64,000 nucleotides of DNA, taken from the NCBI GenBank assembly GCA_977006965.1, contig OZ345358.1:2914001-2978000 (forward strand). The letters run 5' to 3'. This document shows positions 1 to 9,898 of this stretch, piece after piece. The notes under the pieces were generated by a model that saw only the letters and a program-made list of their open reading frames with translations, had not been told where the DNA came from and searched no databases. The position numbers were made by a program, and so were the translations under genes. Origin of the DNA: Phymatolithon calcareum. Lineage: Eukaryota > Rhodophyta > Florideophyceae > Hapalidiales. The first letter of the stretch is position 1, and each line of letters begins with the position of its first letter.

Positions 1-204
1 CGTCTTCCAAGCTGCGAAGAATCGGTCGAGAGGAGACAACGGTGACAGAGTTGCTCAAGGTTTTCGGAATACTCGTCCTGGTGACAAGGTTTGAGTTCGG
101 CTAGAAGGGCGATTTGTGGAAGACTACAACACCGAACAAGTACATGCCCGCTCCTTCTTTTTTAAGCACTGGGATGACGAGACACCGGTTCACTAGAATA
201 TCAC

Positions 205-480
205 CGGTGTATTACATTCAGCATGCAACCAAGTGAAGAAGGCAACATATCGTCTGCACAGTTCCTCTGGATGCCTGTTCAATATTTTGTCGATGCTATC
301 AATGACCACTGAAAGCGCACTGTGTCTCCGTCGGACCTCATCTGTGTCGTTGAGTCCATATAACGTTGGCATGGCAACGGAGGTCACTTGATCGAAATAG
401 GGTTGCCTCAATACATCGCCATTCACCGCAAGCCTGAGAACGGTTGCGAGATTCAGAATTCGGCGTGCGCAAGAAGTGGG
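205..480 (-). pseudogene. Decayed coding fragment, inverted copy of the segment at 1680-1930
   Basis: Read on the minus strand, this stretch encodes a peptide with the motifs SIDKILN and FFTWLHAE. These match SIDKVLN and LFTWLHGE encoded on the plus strand at 1756-1900. The DNA itself is recognisably similar over about 250 bases, so the two are inverted copies of one repeat. The partner copy continues into a degenerate P-loop, so the parent may have encoded a P-loop NTPase or helicase; that is inference. This copy stops before the P-loop. No family is recognised, and it is a fragment rather than a gene. Confidence 0.4.
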
Positions 481-499
481 ATAATGCTTCATCTAGAGC

Positions 500-1650
500 T
501 GGTGACACGGCGAAAGGGTTCAATGTGTTGCGAAAATCTTTCACTGGCGAGCCGTCAATGATAGCGGCAGTGTAGGTTGACCGTGATTGCCGACACTTTA
601 TTTCGACTACCTCAACCACTATGCAAGGGAAACCGTACAGTCGTGTGCGTCGGCGTCAGTTCGAAGTTGGTGCTTCACGTGTTGAGCTTTCAGTCCCTCA
701 GCCTGAAGTATGCGAGACATACTATTCGGCCTGCGCTCAAATCGACAAGCATAACTGATCCCGTCAGGCGAGTTTGGACACGGAGAAGAAAGTCCGCGCC
801 CAAGATTGGTCGTTTCGTATTAATACATCTCTTCTGGCAGTTTGCGTGGTTAACAGCTTGCTTCTATTCTTTTGTGCTCATTCAGAAGGTCAGCAGCACA
901 TGAGGAAACGAAGGTATTATGAAGTGCAACTTATCGACAACACATACCATTCGCGCAATACTCGTAGACGTTCAGTCAGTACAAAACGGGCATTGGCCTC
1001 CGGAAGCGGTGTTGGAACCTACTTCACTCCCACGTGAAAGAGAAGGAAGACTGGAAACGGCATGATGACTACTTTTACAATGCGAAACAACTGCAGAGTC
1101 TGCAAAATCAAGAAGACGATGCTTGTGTTCTGATCATGTAATAGGCTTGATAGTGCCACAATATACATTTGTGGGACCTCTACAGGTAGAACCTGTTTCG
1201 TTAAGCATGTGGAAGATATCCATGATATTATGATTGCGGCGCCAGAAGGTCTATTTCATGATGAGAACAGGAGAATTAATTCCCTCATTTGTCAGAATCT
1301 GCAGTTGTTTTGAACAGCTAAAGTAGTCTTCATGCCACCTGTGACTTACGTTTCAATTTTCGGAGGAGTTACGCGGGTTTCAACACCGCTCTTGGAGCAA
1401 ATATTCTTTCTGGAGTACTGAAAATCGATGATAATTGCGCGACGTAGAGTGAATCTCGGAGGACAAGGCGCGTTGTACCAGATTATAGGTCCACAAGATG
1501 GCGCAGTACAACTTTATTATGGGAATTTTCGCCTTCTAAAGCCTTTTGCTTCTTGCCCTCTGTTGTGATCCCCAGATCAAGATGCAGAATTATCTCATGT
1601 CTTCCTTAGTCTGAATTCTGTAACTCGCAAACTTTCTCCTGTTTACGTTG
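500..1650. other. No recognisable gene
   Basis: Only short, unrecognised open frames on both strands. It lies between the two inverted fragment copies and may be decayed interior of the same element, but no domain or terminal repeat was found. Confidence 0.4.
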
Positions 1651-1679
1651 AATGGCGATGTACTGAAGGAGGCCATTTC

Positions 1680-1947
1680 CAATCCAATGGCCTTCGTTGC
1701 CATACTAAGAGATATAAACTTGGCAAAGCAAAACCATGTCTAACAGACACACAGTGTGTTTTTTATGACCTTTAAAAGCATCGATAAAGTCCTGAACGAG
1801 CGCCCATCGGTACTGTACAGACGACATAGTGCCTTGTTCACTTGGTTGCACGGTGAATGGGACACACCGGAGGTACTCGGGGAACCTGGCTCTGGTCATC
1901 CCACTGTTTTGAAAATGAAGGAGCGAGGATATACTTGGTCCACGTGA
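1680..1947 (+). pseudogene. Decayed fragment with degenerate P-loop (Walker A-like)
   Basis: Plus-strand partner of the inverted fragment at 205-480. The frame at 1756-1947 encodes SIDKVLN, LFTWLHGEW and then GEPGSGHPTVLK. The last looks like a Walker A loop (GxxGxGK[ST]) in which Lys-Ser has become His-Pro, so nucleotide binding would be lost. The parent could be an NTPase or helicase from a mobile element. The upstream frame is interrupted by a TAA at about 1740, and the frame ends soon after the P-loop. Identification beyond a P-loop-like motif is not possible. Confidence 0.4.
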
Positions 1948-1949
1948 TA

Positions 1950-2990
1950 GACTTCCAAAAATCTCTTTGCGTCTAACTCCTGAGGACGATTATTCCCAAC
2001 AACTTAGCCTCCGTTCTTCCTATTCGGTTCAGCTTAGCGGATACCTAAGCAAAAATCGTTCGCATGTGCACTCGGCGAAACATCATCATGAAAGGAATCC
2101 TACGGTGAGTAGAACCCAATACCACCGTTCTCGAATATAACATCTCTATTTATAGTTCGAACTTTCCAGAACTGACAGGGAATCCTTCCCCCAATTGAAC
2201 ATAGAACTTGGCGCTCGAACGATGGCACTGCATGAGCAAAAATAATTTGTTAACAGTCTGGCGCAATCACGTCAAGCTCCTCTTGCGATTATTGGTCCCA
2301 AGAACCATGCGGGTGTAGTCGAGGGAACCGTAAAGATGGCGTTCAGAGCTCCTGTTGATTGTATAGTATGTTTTTGATGCCTTCTGTCGAGGGTGTGGTT
2401 GATGCTGAACGCAAAACTCGGCGTTTGGAGAAGAATATGTTCGACTGCTAGAATTGTAAGCCGGCGTTCGAGGTACAGAGTTTTGCCTGCTGGGACTCGA
2501 AAAAACTATTCGAGGGTACCAAACGCCTTTGTAAGCCTTCCCTGCTTTGACGTTAACAATTAATCTTATTCTTTTAGATTGGTTTCTGAACAATGACCCA
2601 TTTCACGCGAAGTAACGTGGTCAAGCGACCCTTGATTTCATCAACGTGTACCTCTTGAACCGTCCCGTTCACCTTTTTTGAACTGAAAAATGCTTCATAT
2701 AGTCCGCAGCACTGTACACGACTTGTCACTGATGTTTCTTTGGTGTGTACGGCTGCAACGACCACCCGGCGCCGGTCTTTTTCTCGAGGCATGGCAGATG
2801 TAGTTTTCCTGAGTGACCACCAGATTTTCGTTCCTAATAGCGAACGACGTGGTTTTAAGGTAGTAAAAGGGGTACTACCCATCAAGAGCAAAAGGTCTAC
2901 TTTCCGAATGTCGTTCTCAAAATCTTTTCCGCGTTCTTTCTACAAATTTTGTCGAGCTTTTAAATCCACCCTCAATTGAGGGTGTTTATC
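1950..2990. other. No recognisable gene
   Basis: Minus-strand open frames at 2267-2593 and 2574-2891 overlap and are basic in composition. They show no motif I can assign and may be decayed TE sequence. Nothing else is supported here. Confidence 0.35.
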
Positions 2991-2999
2991 ATATAGACA

Positions 3000-3300
3000 C
3001 TAGTGGCAACTATGACTAAAGCCGGAAAACCCGTTTCTTGGCCTGAGGACTGAAATCTCGCTCTCGTGGACTTAATATTCAAGAAAGGAGACCTAAGCTC
3101 CCCGAAAAGCTGCAGACCGATTTCTCTGTTGTCGTACGCTCGCAAAATATTCGAATCAGCGGTGGATAAACTGATCCGGAAGGAGTATTCCTTCAACAGA
3201 TCACAAATGGAATTCTAACCTCGAAAAGGCACAGAAAGAGCCCTCCTTCGTTATAAAAGAGCCGTCAAACAAGGAAGAAAGACGAAAGCCATACTTGACT
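3000..3300 (+). pseudogene. LINE-B reverse transcriptase, left part (split by hAT)
   Basis: Frame 3 on the plus strand reads through the N-terminal part of a non-LTR retrotransposon reverse transcriptase. Visible motifs are LVDLIFKKGD, CRPISLLSYARKIFE and GTERALL, ending in KAILD. Nonsense codons are TGA at 3051-3053, where relatives usually have Trp, and TAA at 3216-3218, where both LINE-A and the 34-kb copy have Gln. The reading stops exactly at 3300 and resumes at 8731 with LKSAYDGVP, so this is one LINE divided by a hAT insertion. No endonuclease region is visible upstream, so the copy is 5'-truncated. LINE clade not determined. Confidence 0.8.
3293..3300. repeat. 8-bp target-site duplication, left copy
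   Basis: ACTTGACT immediately before the hAT start; the same 8 bases recur at 8731-8738 immediately after its end. Removing the element plus one copy restores the LINE reading KAILDLKSAYD. An 8-bp duplication is the hAT hallmark. Confidence 0.9.
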
Positions 3301-3340
3301 CAGGCTTGGTACCAATATTATTTTTATTGTTTTTATTGCA
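3301..3340 (+). repeat. hAT left terminal inverted repeat
   Basis: Starts CAGG and contains GTACCAATATTATT, matching the complement of 8691-8730. TATTGCA motifs follow at about 3334-3400. Confidence 0.85.
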
Positions 3341-3727
3341 ACTTATTGCAATATATTGCAGTAAAGACATAATTGCCCAGAGAGGTACTTATTGCAATAA
3401 TTATTGTAAAAATTAATGGCATATGATGGAAAATCAAGGTACCCCTTGCCCTCTTTGGCGCTGGCAAGATCGCCGTACAGCGCTGCGGTACAGGATCTGG
3501 AAGGGAAATTTTGCGGAAATGGGTTATAGAAGCTCCCCACACAGTTTACGTACTCCAACCCGAATCTGCGGCATCCGATTGCTGTCAGGAATTCTGCTCT
3601 CCTATCGATACCTCTCGATAAATACAGACACGTCGACCGGCATTGACTCGGAATTTGCTTCAGAATGCTGTCTTGCTCACGCGATCTCTTGGACTTCACA
3701 CTCCTGCGGATTGCTCTGCCGAAACAC

Positions 3728-3739
3728 TACGTCCAGAAT
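3728..3739. repeat. 12-bp target-site duplication of LINE-A, left copy
   Basis: TACGTCCAGAAT; the identical 12 bases recur at 6058-6069 directly after an A7 tail. They define LINE-A as an insertion from 3740 to 6057. Confidence 0.85.
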
Positions 3740-6057
3740 TCGACAAAATGGCACTGAAGCGAAAGAAAGTTTACCGGAAAGCCAGATCATCCCAATCACA
3801 GGGAGACTGTGGTCATTACCACGAGTGTAAGTACCAAATCAGAACCTTGGTGAACAAGAGGAAGAAAGAGCAGTATCAAGAATACATTGCCGAGCTCGAG
3901 GAGAAGGATGGACCAGCGGCTTTGAAGCAACTTGCCAAGATGAAAAAGAAAATTCGAAGAAAACAGCTAAGGAACGTTATGACAGGAAGCCCCATGAATT
4001 GCGCTAAATTCTCAGCCCATATCTCAGCGACAAGCCATGACACCGAAAAGTGGCAACCCGGACTAAGACAATTCTCCTGCACAAATGACATGAGGACAAA
4101 AAGTGAAGCTGCTATCCGTAAAGCACCAAACGGAAAGGCACAAGGCTTAGACGAGGTGACGGCTGAAATGCTAAAAGTCGATATATCGCTCTACGCTGAA
4201 GTGCTTACAGCGTTCTGGGAGGCCTGCGGGAGGTATGGAGACACGCCTCTTCACTGGTAGAAAGCGCTCCTCGTCCCAATACACAAGAAGGGGGCACACG
4301 AGGACCCCGGAAACTACCAACCGATTTCCCTGCTGAGCCACGCAAGGAAAATTATTGAGACAGCTATTGATATGAAGCTGCGCACAGTATACTCAAACCA
4401 CTGGTACCAGCTTGGGTTCCAGAAGGGGAAGAGCACTGAACTGGCCATACTAAGAGCTACTGAGCTATTAAAAGAGGATCAGAGATGTGTAGCAGTATTG
4501 GACCTTAAGGCTGCCTATGACAGAGTACCGAGAGTACACTTGGTGAACAGAATTAGACAAGTACTGGCAAAGGAGATCTGCGCAATGGCTGAGGCGTTCT
4601 TGACACCATCCTGGATAGCAACAATTGGTGGTGCGAACAGGAACTGGTTTCTAGTGGACAGGGGGGTCCTACAAGTGTCCCCTCTCAGTCCAAGCCTCTA
4701 CAACATCTTCATGGATGAATTCGCAGAGCGAATGAGCCGGGCATCAAAAAACTGGGCTGAAGTACCGGCTATCCTATTCCCAGACGATGTTCTTCTCTCT
4801 GCGAAATCACGCACTGCACTGCAAGGACTAATGGATATAGCTACCCAATGGGCACAAGAGCGAGAGATGACTTGGAACACTAAACAAGGGAAAAGCGAAG
4901 TCCTCGAATCAGAGGAAACATTGGGCAAGATATTCAAGCTAGCGAACAAGGTACTAGCACAAGTTCCGGAGGTCACGTACCTTGGAGTATACCTAGACCC
5001 CGGAGGAGTCACAGATACGTTAATGGTGCAGCGACTAAAGAAAGCAAGGACGGCCGTGTACGAGTTGCGTACACTGGGAGTGTTCAAGAAAGGGCTGAGT
5101 ATACATAAGTGTATTCAGATATACAAGGCACTAGTGCAGCCACGCTGGGAGTACGCAATGCATTTAACGCCCTGGACAGAAAACTTACAAAATGCCGTGA
5201 AGGAAGTAGGAGCAACCTTCTTCAATCAAGTTTTCGGGCCACTGGCCTGAGGAAGGACGGATAGGCTCCGTCTCCTGTGCCGGATCCAGATGGCTCCACA
5301 TCGACGAGAAATCTTGGCCTTCAAAATGCTGAGAAGGAACAAGGCGAAAGAACGTATGTATTCAAATGAAGTGCCCGAAAGAAGAAACAACCATGAATGG
5401 CAGTACACGAGGAAAGATATCGTCGCGATGGAGACCAGAGAGCCGTTCGGTGAAGCTGTAAAGCATATCCAAACAAACCAATCTTCGCAAACAATTCGAT
5501 CGAAATTTCTGGAAATGGAAGGAGACCGCCTAGAATCGAAGCAGAAAAGAAAGATTCCATACGACAAGACAAGAGAATTGCCAGCAATCCTCAAGTTCCC
5601 CAAGGTGAAGCACAGACAACTCGCAGTGCAGTATGCCTGTGGCAGATTCCCACATGTGTCAAGAACAAGTATGACTTAAGAATTCGGCACCAGAGCCAGA
5701 GAGCATATGGAGACCCTTGAACGCACGCTAGCAGGGTATGAACTCGAAGGAGAAAAACGACTGGAAAAAGAAAAGGCGCTAGATGAGCTCTTACTATTTA
5801 GCAAACCACTCATAGAACGAATGGAGAACGAAGAAGGCCTGGATTAATCCGCAGAGTGCAAGTCAAAAAGTGGTCGAGTCCAAGCACCAGCAATCCCGTA
5901 GAGGACTGAGATAGGACTACTTTGAGTCCTGAGTTTTCACGTCCGCCATACTGGTGGACGTTTCGTGAGCTACACAAAGGCAGGAAGCATCAGAGGAAGC
6001 CTTGCCCATATCTTCGGAAGTCTATGGGGCTTTTAAATATACTTGAGAGGAAAAAAA
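3740..6057 (+). mobile_element. LINE-A, 5'-truncated non-LTR retrotransposon inside the hAT
   Basis: Bounded by the 12-bp duplication TACGTCCAGAAT and ending in a run of seven A residues at 6051-6057. Such a target duplication plus 3' A-tail is the signature of target-primed reverse transcription. It carries a reverse transcriptase frame without an endonuclease domain, so it is 5'-truncated. It lies within the hAT and therefore inserted after the hAT lineage had formed. Confidence 0.85.
3748..5847 (+). pseudogene. LINE-A reverse transcriptase with three in-frame stops
   Basis: One reading frame runs from the ATG at 3748 to the TAA at 5845, interrupted only by TAG at 4258, TGA at 5248 and TAA at 5677; no frameshift is needed. 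A basic region is followed by NGKAQGLDEVTAEML, VPIHKKG, YQPISLLSHARKIIE, QLGFQKGKSTE, VLDLKAAYDRVP and SPLSPSLYNIFMDE, then the catalytic box. The box reads LFPDDVLL rather than FADD, so Ala has become Pro beside the catalytic Asp pair. The thumb follows (YLGVYLDP, QPRWEYAMHLTP), then a C-terminal region shared with the copy at 53.2-54.1 kb. The product is inactive as it stands. Confidence 0.85.
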
Positions 6058-6069
6058 TACGTCCAGAAT
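6058..6069. repeat. 12-bp target-site duplication of LINE-A, right copy
   Basis: TACGTCCAGAAT, identical to 3728-3739 and immediately preceded by the A7 tail. Confidence 0.85.
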
Positions 6070-6190
6070 GCCAAGCAACAGACGCAAAACAGGCCCAAAA
6101 GAAGTTGTTGAGGTGCTAACGCAGAATCTACCTGAAGAAGAACGCGATGTGCATTCTCGCAGAACCGTCATTACTATAAAAATCGAGCGA

Positions 6191-6972
6191 GGAAGGAGAG
6201 AGGGCCTGACCGGACCGAACGGACCACAAGTGACAAAGAACAAGATTCCGGTGCGGGCGCCCGTGCCCGCGCCGGCGCAAGTGGCCGCAGCAGTAATGCT
6301 GCGCAACGCGATTCTTCTGACGGTAATTCCGTCGGAAATGGCTGACGCTATTGCGAACGCGCTCGCCTGGGACACGGCAAATCGAGAACTTGCCTCGCTC
6401 GAAATGCCAGACTCAACCCCGCCGTCGCTGGATTTCCAAGAAATCTTGCGAATTTAAGCGGATTTGATACAGGCCGGTTATAATAACCGGTCCGGCTACC
6501 CGTGCACCCGTGCGTCACAGGAATGAGCCAACAGTTCAGTCAGGAATTTTTCCCCGCTACATTGCAGGGTTTTTTGAAATGACAAGAGCTGTGCTCCGGC
6601 CTCCCCAGGGGAGAAGACTATCGCCTTCTGGTAGTATGGTAGTATATGGATTCCGCCCTGTGTGGTGTGCCGCAACGCTCAAGGAAGCTGGGAGAGAAGA
6701 CAGAAGGAAATGAAAGAAGGCAGAGAGATGATTAGCTACCGTGAACGTCCTAAATGGTTTCCAACCCGGGCATCCCTTTGAAGGACGGCGAATGGAGATT
6801 GGCTGCGTAGCGATATGGATGTGAAGCTGGACCATGGTCTGCACCTTGTGCATCTTGGACAGCTGCTGTGACATCAAGTACCACTCGTATCTGTTAAGGT
6901 CTACTAGAGCCGTAAGGATGCGGAGTTGTTCCATCAGCTTCGAGAAATCCCGCAGTAAAGAAAGAAAGAAAG
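6191..6972 (+). mobile_element. Short (GAAA)n-tailed retroposon, copy 1
   Basis: About 780 bp that align end to end with 9117-9898 and finish in an AAAGAAAGAAAGAA tail. It encodes the same small frame as copy 2 (next entry), followed by a conserved non-coding 3' part. Because both copies start at nearly the same place, this looks like a defined short element or two copies of one truncated LINE. A clear target duplication was not found here, so the exact left edge is uncertain by several bases. It lies inside the hAT, just upstream of the transposase remnant. Confidence 0.7.
6197..6457 (+). CDS. Conserved small frame of retroposon copy 1 (about 86 codons)
   Basis: The frame has no ATG inside the element; the open frame continues upstream into hAT sequence (ATG at 6068). 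The peptide begins GLTGPNGPQ, has an Ala/Pro-rich stretch PAPAQVAAA, then EMADAIANA and NRELASLEMPD, and ends EILRI. Copy 2 encodes the same peptide with many scattered substitutions and the same stop position. That conservation suggests the parent encoded it, perhaps as the C-terminus of a longer protein. No domain recognised. Confidence 0.45.
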   Translation, partial: REGLTGPNGPQVTKNKIPVRAPVPAPAQVAAAVMLRNAILLTVIPSEMADAIANALAWDTANRELASLEMPDSTPPSLDFQEILRI

Positions 6973-6999
6973 AACACGCTATAAGTTTCCTTTTAACAT

Positions 7000-8530
7000 C
7001 CTTCTCTGCCCGAAAGGTGCTGACTGCGGAGACAATAGTGAAATCGCTTTTGAAAAAGAAAAGGGGTATACTACCACACACAGCCACCTGAAGAGTTGCA
7101 TATCTGGAGGAAGCAAAGATCACCCTTTTCAGGTCTACAGAGATGCGCTGGCCAGTCTACGCCACCGCCAAGCAAGCTCGTTTATCGCCACTCACTCACC
7201 AATGACATTTCTCGCAACTGACAAGGAAAAGGCCATGTACGGGTGCATTAGACTTGTCGTCTACATGTCATTGCCGGTGTCACATTTCATGTTTCCGTGA
7301 GAAGTTCTCAACTCGGACATCCAAAGAGACATTATTCCAGCTCGTTGAGCTCGTAGAACTGCGAATCAGAAACGATATGGCTGATTCCCAAGGAGACATT
7401 ATGCACGATGGCTGGACCGCAAACGGGACACATTACTTGGGTGTATACGGCTTGTTCATGAGACGCGTGAAGATGCTGGAAAGAGGTACCGCGCACGAAA
7501 ATGAAGATCTCGCTATTGTGCTTCTGTCTGTGAGTCCTGGTGCGAAAGTAGAAGATGATGATGTTCAAGGAGGCATTTCGGATCTTGGAACGACTACGTT
7601 AAACGCACACACTCACGTGCGTCAACTAGAAGACGTGTTCGACTTCTTCGGCGTCAATGTGCATACCTGGGCAGTTTGAATCGCCAGGCTTATGGAAATC
7701 GCTCATGCTAGCTGTGCTAGTCATAAGCTCAACCTAGAGGTGAAAAAGATGGTTGTCAGTGACGATAGACTCGAAACAGAGATAGACTCGGTGCATGTAA
7801 CGATGAAGGACTGCAAAAACTGAAGAACCGAGCAATACTACGCAACCTTACTGAATTGGCCCCAGTTATGCATAATGAGACGCGTTCGTCCGGAAAGTAT
7901 CATATGCTCAAGGGCTTCAACTGCATACGCGAGCAGTTAATCGACGTGGCAAAGGCGGAAGGAGCAACGATAGCAATGGATGAGAGCGAGCAGTTCCGCA
8001 ACAGATCTATGCTGTACGCAAGTCAGTTTAAGCAAATCAACCAGGTAACTCTGGAAATACAGAAGCGCGGTGCTTTGTTGTCGGACTGTCGCTTAGCTCT
8101 TGATGAGTTGATTTCAGCAGTCGAGTAGTGCAAGTACGATGTTAACTCACCATTATGCAGATGTCACTACATTGCATCACGTGCGTCAATTGTGTGTAAC
8201 CCAGCTTTCGAGTCGGGAGTTGTTAAGATACAGGGCGGTGAGTCCGATACTATGACAAATGAAGAGAAGGATGCATGCAAGAAGCTCAAACTGGAACACG
8301 ACGCCGGTATAACAAGCTCCATCGGCGGATCTGGTGGAGGCCGGCTGTCGATGGCGGAAAGAATTGCCGTAAAAAAGCGCAACCGTACCGAGGTCCATCA
8401 GAATTATATAAATTGCGACTTTATTCTTGGATCAACTGCCTAGGTGGAGAGGCTTTGATCGGTGGCCAAGAATGTTTTGACAGACAATCGCAAGAGGATG
8501 ACACCGTTATTTCCGTGGCGATGAACACTG
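7000..8530 (+). pseudogene. hAT transposase remnant
   Basis: The N-terminal frame 2 has a BED-like zinc-finger pattern (Cys near 7010-7030 and THSHLKSC at about 7078-7102), then YGCIRLVVYMSLPVS. Frame 3 follows (about 7290-7820) with MHDGWTANGTHYLGVYG, typical of the hAT catalytic core, and SHKLNLEVKKMV. Frame 2 resumes near 7815 with LAPVMHNETR, FESGVVKIQ and the hATC dimerisation segment VERL(stop)SVAKNVLTDNRKRMTP. There are at least two frameshifts (about 7290, 7815) and in-frame stops at about 7282 and at 7677, 8126, 8441 and 8456. The stop at 8456 replaces the family's conserved Trp. Not functional. Confidence 0.8.
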
Positions 8531-8690
8531 CCCGGAGCACAAGAGTGATCCAACGCGTGCGTGAAGACATGGCGCAGGAGGACCTGAATTAGATTCTGTT
8601 ATTTCAATTGATATTGGAAGAATGGTCAGATATTGCAGTTCCTATTGCCTTCAACCTTATATTATTGGTATTGCAATTGCTATTGCATCA

Positions 8691-8730
8691 TGTGCCAGAA
8701 AAAATAACAATAATATTGGTACTATCCCTG
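8691..8730 (-). repeat. hAT right terminal inverted repeat
   Basis: Ends in CCCTG; its complement starts CAGGGATAGTACC and matches the left end. TATTGCA motifs lie just inside. Confidence 0.85.
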
Positions 8731-9116
8731 ACTTGACTTGAAGTCAGCGTACGATGGGGTACCACGAGAGGAGTTAATGCGAGAAATTGACCTCAGATTA
8801 TCAACAAACGTGGCATCGTTGGCTTCGCTCTCGCTACAGAAGACCCTCTTCACGGTTATGAATGACGCAGGAAAAACACGAGGTATAAGCGAGCGCAGAG
8901 TCCCCCAGGCATCCCCCATTAGGCCCACATTGTTCAATATTCTGATGGACACTTTGGCAGAAAAGATAACGGTCCTGGGCGTCAACGATTCTGATGCGAG
9001 TCTGCGCTTGAATATGTTTGCGGACGACGTCATACTAATGGCGAGGAATGAAGAAGATCTCCGGGAAATGCTCAGCGAATGCTCCCAATGGGCGCGGGTC
9101 TATCGAATGACTTGGT
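8731..9116 (+). pseudogene. LINE-B reverse transcriptase, middle part
   Basis: Resumes the frame broken at 3300: LKSAYDGVPREEL, then RRVPQASPIRPTLFNILMD, the catalytic box MFADDVILMA at about 9016-9045, and YRMTW. The FADD box is intact. The frame is cut at 9116 by retroposon copy 2, into which it happens to continue open. It resumes at 9899 with RMTWSTG. The leading ACTTGACT belongs to the hAT target duplication. Confidence 0.85.
9105..9116. repeat. 12-bp target-site duplication of retroposon copy 2, left
   Basis: GAATGACTTGGT, identical to 9899-9910. Removing the insert restores YRMTWSTGTCS in the LINE frame. Confidence 0.9.
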
Positions 9117-9898
9117 GGAGAGAGAAGGGTTTGACCGGACCGAACGGACCACAAACGAAAAAAGACAAGTTTCCGGCGCGGGCGCGGGCGCCCGCGCCGG
9201 CGCAAGTGGCCGCAGCGATAAAGCTGCACAAAGCGCTCCTTCCGACGGTAATCCCGCCGGAAATGGCGGACGCGATCGTGAACGCGCACTCCAGGGACTT
9301 GGCGAATCGAGAACTTGCCACACTTGAAATGCCAGACCCAAGCCCGCCGTTGCAAGATTTCGAGAAAATCTTGCGAATTTAAGCGGATTTGATACAGGCC
9401 GGCTATCATACCGGTCCGGCCCGTTCACCTGTGCGTCACAGATAGGAACCAAGAGCTCAGTCAGGAATTTTTCCCGGCTACAGTGCAGGGTTTTTTTTGA
9501 ACTTGCAAGAGCTGTGATCCGGCCTCCCCATGGGAGAAGACTATCACCTTCTGGTAGTATGGTAGTACATGGATTCCGCCCTGAGTGGTGTGCCGCAACG
9601 CTCAAGGAAGCTGGGAGAGAAGACAGAAGAAGATGAAAGAAGGCAGCGAGATGACTAGCTACCGTGAGCGTCCTAAATGGTTTCCAACCCGGGGCATCCC
9701 TTTGAAGGACGGCGACTGAAGATTGGCTATGTAGCGATATAGATGTTAAGCTTCCCCAAGGTCTGCACATTGTGCAGCTTGGGCAGCTGTTGTGACATCA
9801 AGTACTACTCGTATCTGTTAAGTCTACTGGAGCCGTAAGGATGTGGAGTTGTTTACCAGCTCTGATAAATCCCGCAATAAAAGAAAGAAAGAAAGAAA
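9117..9898 (+). mobile_element. Short (GAAA)n-tailed retroposon, copy 2
   Basis: A 782-bp insertion in LINE-B with a perfect 12-bp target duplication and an AATAAAAGAAAGAAAGAAAG tail. Duplication plus simple-repeat tail indicate retroposition by a LINE-type machinery. It matches copy 1 over its whole length. The small frame (about 9128-9382) encodes GLTGPNGPQ, PAPAQVAAA, EMADAIVNA and FEKILRI and lacks its own start codon. The rest (9383-9875) is a conserved non-coding 3' region. No reverse transcriptase is present, so it is non-autonomous. Confidence 0.85.
9128..9382 (+). CDS. Conserved small frame of retroposon copy 2
   Basis: Encodes the same roughly 85-residue peptide as copy 1 and ends at a TAA in the same place. 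It is fused in frame downstream of the LINE-B reverse transcriptase, giving a chimeric open frame from 8738. The fusion is a consequence of the insertion. No domain is recognised; the central segment is Ala/Pro rich. A protein-level function is only suggested by conservation between the two copies. Confidence 0.4.
   Translation, partial: GLTGPNGPQTKKDKFPARARAPAPAQVAAAIKLHKALLPTVIPPEMADAIVNAHSRDLANRELATLEMPDPSPPLQDFEKILRI

Larger units (their letters stand above)
3301..8730 (+). mobile_element. hAT DNA transposon, 5.43 kb, with nested insertions
   Basis: The ends are terminal inverted repeats: CAGGCTTGGTACCAATATTA at the left and, read on the minus strand, CAGGGATAGTACCAATATTA at the right. 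They differ only at bases 5-8 and continue as similar AT-rich sequence. An 8-bp target duplication flanks the element. Subterminal TATTGCA motifs recur near both ends, as expected for transposase binding sites. The interior carries a decayed hAT transposase (about 7000-8530), LINE-A (3740-6057) and retroposon copy 1 (about 6191-6972). The transposase has frameshifts and stops, so this copy is non-autonomous. Confidence 0.9.

Noticed and set aside
3343-3699. Minus-strand 118-aa frame inside the hAT left part
   Set aside because: It shows no motif and spans low-complexity AT-rich DNA near the TIR.
4258-5679. Possible genetic-code change or selenocysteine reading to explain in-frame stops
   Set aside because: All three stop codons interrupt coding frames in several unrelated elements, while intact genes here (14946-15662, pogo-1) end normally. 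Ordinary pseudogene decay is simpler.
5679-5695. GAATTCGGCACCAG resembles a cDNA-library EcoRI adaptor
   Set aside because: One base differs from the usual adaptor, and the homologous LINE at 53.4 kb encodes a similar peptide here (FGTAAERHMET versus FGTRAREHMET), so it is native sequence.
9072-9770. Minus-strand 232-aa open frame, and the matching 188-aa frame at 6557-7123
   Set aside because: They are antisense to the retroposon copies and overlap the sense small frame; similarity between them follows from DNA similarity.
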